Positions 62,101 to 64,000 of a stretch of DNA of 64,000 nt are shown here, in pieces. The notes under the pieces are model-generated. The model saw nothing but the letters and a program-made list of their open reading frames with translations. It made no database searches and was not told where the DNA came from. Position 1 is the stretch's first letter; each line of letters begins with the position of its first letter. The position numbers were made by a program, and so were the translations under genes. This DNA is from Burkholderiales bacterium 67-32 (GTDB lineage Bacteria; Pseudomonadota; Gammaproteobacteria; Burkholderiales; Burkholderiaceae_B): the NCBI GenBank assembly GCA_001898625.1, contig MKUP01000010.1:310001-374000 (forward strand), given 5' to 3'.

Positions 62101-62297
62101 GTGACGTAGCGTTCGATGTCCTCGGCGGACTGCCCGGGATTCTGGGTGATCACCTGGACCGATGGGGGAACCGGATCCGGATAGGCCTCGATGTTGAGCT
62201 TCGCGAAAGTCACGAGCCCCAGGCTCAGCAGGACCACGAACATGGCAATGACGAGCGTCCGGAGCCTCAGGACGGACTGGATCAGTGAGTGCATCAT
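59139..62297 (-). CDS. RND efflux permease, HME (CusA/CzcA) type
   Basis: A 1052-residue inner-membrane proton-driven pump. The helix-4 signature reads DFGLIIDATVIMVENIF, keeping the two Asp and the Glu-Asn of heavy-metal RND pumps (CzcA has DFG...DGAV..EN). Other landmarks are the N-terminal LNIEAYPDPVPPSVQVITQN, MEFLPTLEEGNMW at the second repeat, and MEGIILLSYFNQLMREGMDR near the C-terminus. It starts three bases after the fusion-protein stop. The metal or other substrate is not fixed by sequence; CusA-like Met ligands are not obvious. Confidence 0.9.
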   Translation of the reverse strand: MMHSLIQSVLRLRTLVIAMFVVLLSLGLVTFAKLNIEAYPDPVPPSVQVITQNPGQSAEDIERYVTIPVETGLTTAQHLNAIRSISLFGLSDVRLQFTYDLTYDEALQKVLNLLSQLPPLQNDAQPEISPWSPIGEVYRYQLVGPPGYSVLDLRTLQDWVLARRFRAVPGVLDVSSWGGKTKTFEVQVDTGKLTAYGLSISDLVDKLESSNVNVGGQTVNIGMQSAVVRGVGLIQDADDIRNTLLTQANGNPVRVSDVGQVIVGNLPRLGIAGRDDSDDIVQGTVLMRRGEQSTPVIERVKAEVERINRSDLLPPGVRIERIYDRSDLIAVTTKTVLHNILFGVALVFLVQWLFLGDLRSAIVVASAIPFAFCFAISIMVLRGESANLLSIGAIDFGLIIDATVIMVENIFRHLARGAGQPGEGRAGFVPPEFDSKLAAIYRAATEVSKPILFSAIIILAGFLPLFTLSGVEGHIFGPMAKTYAYALAGGLIATFTVAPALSSLLLSDKVSHKDTWVVRKMRAIYLPVLNKALAHKPVTIAAALVLIAASVLAGRGLGMEFLPTLEEGNMWVRATMPASISLEAGNDTVNRIRKTIGSVPEVLTVVSQQGRTDDGTDSNGFFNAEFNIPLAPRSQWRKGLDKPHLIRELDEKLQSEFPGVEFNFSQYLQDNVAESISGVKGENTVKLYGYDLDTLQRTANQIKDVMDTVPGITDLSAYTLLGQPTLNIRVDRAAAARYGLGTGEVNAAVQAAVGGTEAGNLYEPGSDRYFPIRVRLAPEHRHDIETIKRLTVGVRSDESGKMLQIPLAEIANIELVSGPAYIYREGQQRYLPIKFSVRDRDLGSAIKDAQARIAQIDLPPGYHIEWAGQFGNLQEAIDRLKIIVPITLVLIALLLYTTFASLTDTALGLSVIPMAMVGGIFALFVTGTPFSVSAAIGFIALFGIAVMEGIILLSYFNQLMREGMDRTAAVLEACTVRFRPVMMTCLAAAVGLLPAAFSSAIGAQVQRPLALVVVGGISVAPLLVLIIFPVLISLFSRQGRKPPSGPPQPAAA

Positions 62298-62300
62298 GGT

Positions 62301-63536
62301 CTACTTGCTCGCGCTGCGCAGCGTGGCTGCCCGGTCGATGAAGAGGCTGCCGCCGCTGACGACTTGGTCGCCTTGCGCGAGGCCTTCCACGATCTGCACG
62401 AGGTCGCCGTTCACCACCCCGGTCCTGACGGGACGCAGTTCGACGGCGCCGTCATCGCGCGCGATCCAGACCCGCGCCGCGCTGCCCTCGTGGATGAGGG
62501 CCTGCATGGGAACCGCCGGACTGGGCGCCGTCCGGTCGATGACGATCCGCACGTTCGCGAACATCTCCGGCTTCAGGACGCCCGAGACGTTGTCCACCGA
62601 GGCGCGCACCAGCAGGCGCCGGCTGTCGGCGTCCAGCGACGAGCCGACATAGTCGACCTTGGCCTGGAAACGCTGGCCGGGCAGTGTCAGGATGGTGAAG
62701 TCGACGTTCTGTCCGACCTTCACCAAGGCCGCTTCCGCTTCCCTGACATAGCCCGCGAGCCAGACACGCGACAGATCGCCGACGAGCACAGCGGGCGTGC
62801 CGTCGGCCGCCCCCGCGTCCAGGTATTGGCCAGGGCCGACGTTGCGTTGCAGGACGATGCCCGCGATGGGGGAATGCACCGGCGCGTCGGGGGAAATCCG
62901 GCCGGTCTGGCGGAAACGATCGATCTCGGCGCCGGTCTTGCCCAGCAGCAACAGGCGGTTGCGGACGGCTTGCAGGGCGATCTCCGCGGAATGCTGGTCG
63001 GCCTGGGCCGCCACCATGGCGGCCCGGGCTTCGTCCCAGTCCTTCTTCGGCACCGCCTCGTCCTGGTACAGGGCGGCCAGCCGCTGCTCCACCATCGTCG
63101 TCAGCTCGACCTGAGCCTTCGCCTTGTTGATGTCTCCCAGGATCGACACGAAATCCTTTTGCGCGTCGATCGAATCCGCGGCTTCCACGACGAACAACTG
63201 CTGTCCGCGCACGACGCGGTCGCCCGAGCTCACCAGCAAGCGGGTGACCCGCCCGCTGAACGGCGCGTATATGCGTGTGGCCCGGTTCTCGTCGATGACG
63301 ATCTTGCCCTCGGTGGTCACCTGGGTATCGAATACCTTGACCCGGACCGGCTCTACGGCCAGCGCTTTCCACTGTTTGTCGCTGGGGCGGAACAGCTTGT
63401 CGCCGGCCTCGGCCGGCGGAGCCGCGACGGCCTGGCCGTCGCCATGCGGTATGGTCCAGATGCCCGTGGCCGCGGCGATCGCGATCACGGCTGTCAGGAC
63501 GAATCGGGGCCGGGTGAAGACCGGGGTTGTCGCCAT
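62301..63536 (-). CDS. RND membrane fusion protein (CusB/CzcB-like)
   Basis: A 411-residue periplasmic adaptor. A single N-terminal helix or uncleaved signal (FVLTAVIAIAAATGIWTI) is followed by the barrel-sandwich parts (GKIVIDENRATRIYAPFSGR, APVHSPIAGIVLQRNVGPGQ), an alpha-hairpin of about 100 residues between them, and a beta-barrel ending in VVSGGSLFID. The ATG at 63536 is preceded by AGGAG ten bases upstream; two further ATGs lie 7 and 11 codons upstream. It links the pump to the outer-membrane factor encoded just upstream. Confidence 0.88.
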   Translation of the reverse strand: MATTPVFTRPRFVLTAVIAIAAATGIWTIPHGDGQAVAAPPAEAGDKLFRPSDKQWKALAVEPVRVKVFDTQVTTEGKIVIDENRATRIYAPFSGRVTRLLVSSGDRVVRGQQLFVVEAADSIDAQKDFVSILGDINKAKAQVELTTMVEQRLAALYQDEAVPKKDWDEARAAMVAAQADQHSAEIALQAVRNRLLLLGKTGAEIDRFRQTGRISPDAPVHSPIAGIVLQRNVGPGQYLDAGAADGTPAVLVGDLSRVWLAGYVREAEAALVKVGQNVDFTILTLPGQRFQAKVDYVGSSLDADSRRLLVRASVDNVSGVLKPEMFANVRIVIDRTAPSPAVPMQALIHEGSAARVWIARDDGAVELRPVRTGVVNGDLVQIVEGLAQGDQVVSGGSLFIDRAATLRSASK

Positions 63537-63678
63537 GGAATGGTTTCTCCTGTCCATCATGCGTTCCATCGGTTGCGGACGACGCGCACGCGCGCAGCCA
63601 CGCAGCCTCTCCTGAGTTGCGTATCGGTTGTAGAAAAAGGATTCCGGATACGCCGACGAGGCGGCATCCGGGTGCGTA

Positions 63679-64000
63679 TCAGTCGGCTTTCGCCGCCACC
63701 AGTGGGGCGTCCGGACGGTTCCACCACCCTCCTCCGAGCGCCTGGAACAGCGCCGCGGTGTCGGCCAGCCGGTTGGCCTGGGCCTGGGCCCGGGAGATCA
63801 CGGCCTCCTGGTAGGTCTGCTGGCTGCTCAGCAACGCCAGCACGTCCACCTGTCCGGCGGCCAGTTGCTTCTGGACGAGGGTCAGCGCCCGGGTCGAGGC
63901 CTGCTCCGTGCGCGCGGCGGCCTGCAGCGCCGAGGCATCCGCCTGCAGCGCATAGAGCGTATCCGCGACATCCTGGAACGCGCCGATCACCGTCTCTTTG
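63679..64000 (-). CDS. Outer-membrane efflux factor (TolC/NodT type), C-terminal part
   Basis: The last ~107 residues of an outer-membrane efflux protein; the gene continues beyond the right edge. The visible sequence, KETVIGAFQDVADTLYALQA followed by a long alpha-helical stretch with ALTLVQKQLAAGQVDVLALL, is the C-terminal coiled coil of CusC/OprM-type factors. It is the upstream partner of the fusion protein and pump, giving the full tripartite set. The 142-base gap to the fusion-protein start shows no obvious terminator. Confidence 0.85.
   Translation of the reverse strand, partial: KETVIGAFQDVADTLYALQADASALQAAARTEQASTRALTLVQKQLAAGQVDVLALLSSQQTYQEAVISRAQAQANRLADTAALFQALGGGWWNRPDAPLVAAKAD

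Noticed and set aside
59424-62288. A 954-codon open frame on the plus strand, antisense to the RND pump gene
   Set aside because: Its product is a low-complexity Gln/His/Arg/Gly-rich sequence with no domain, as expected when high-GC coding DNA with biased third positions is read on the opposite strand. The pump gene beneath it is unmistakable.

Overview
The window is GC-rich, densely packed bacterial chromosome from a betaproteobacterium, most likely an Alcaligenaceae member of the Bordetella/Achromobacter type. The main reasons are three Bug-type (tripartite tricarboxylate transporter receptor) periplasmic binding proteins with no TctAB membrane genes beside them, an mnh/pha-type antiporter operon with fused A and B subunits, many small catabolic operons each with its own regulator, and frequent ATGA/GTGA stop-start overlaps. 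This assignment is inferred from gene content; there is no rRNA or other marker here. I saw no tRNA, rRNA, CRISPR array, insertion sequence or prophage. The right edge cuts an outer-membrane efflux gene.

Layout. 0-1.5 kb: tadA and an LD-carboxypeptidase with a histidine-rich N-terminus. 1.6-7.6 kb (minus): mnhABCDEFG cation/proton antiporter. 8.0-11.9 kb: ABC-F ATPase ybiT, a BMP-family protein preceded by a possible 20-codon leader, and convergent purT. 12.0-22.5 kb (minus): an operon reading enoyl-CoA hydratase, feruloyl-CoA-synthetase-like ligase, SDR, ABC binding protein, LivH, LivM-LivG fusion, LivF, acyl-CoA dehydrogenase and MarR. It looks like uptake plus CoA-dependent side-chain degradation of a phenylpropanoid-like acid, with a MarR-type palindrome just upstream of the first gene.

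22.7-29.6 kb: a divergent locus with an IlvD/Edd-family dehydratase on one side and an FAD oxidoreductase, Bug protein, IclR regulator and two-subunit aconitase X on the other. Two KdgR-like (IclR-type) operators lie between the divergent genes. 29.7-32.3 kb: psiF, a class V aminotransferase and psd. 32.3-38.4 kb: a LacI-type repressor diverging from an operon of intradiol dioxygenase, SDR, BKACE (DUF849), MDR oxidoreductase, cupin and Bug protein. A TTGACA/TAAACT promoter there is followed by a perfect 16-bp palindrome. This operon and the aconitase X locus are the two best candidates for uncharacterised pathways.

38.5-50.7 kb: an orphan Bug protein, fetAB, a CigR/RcnB-like protein, lemA with two TPM-domain proteins, a Tat-exported PhoX phosphatase behind a good Pho box, a universal-stress operon behind an FNR/Anr-type box, an MFS/LysR divergent pair and an orphan FecR-domain protein. 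50.7-56.4 kb: an MFS transporter overlapping a TerC-CBS-CorC protein, a serine-hydrolase lipoprotein, a GNAT acetyltransferase and a DinJ/YafQ toxin-antitoxin pair. 56.8-64 kb (minus): an outer-membrane factor (partial), membrane fusion protein, HME-type RND pump, Wzi-family outer-membrane protein and a response regulator that lacks the phospho-acceptor aspartate, ending at an intrinsic terminator.
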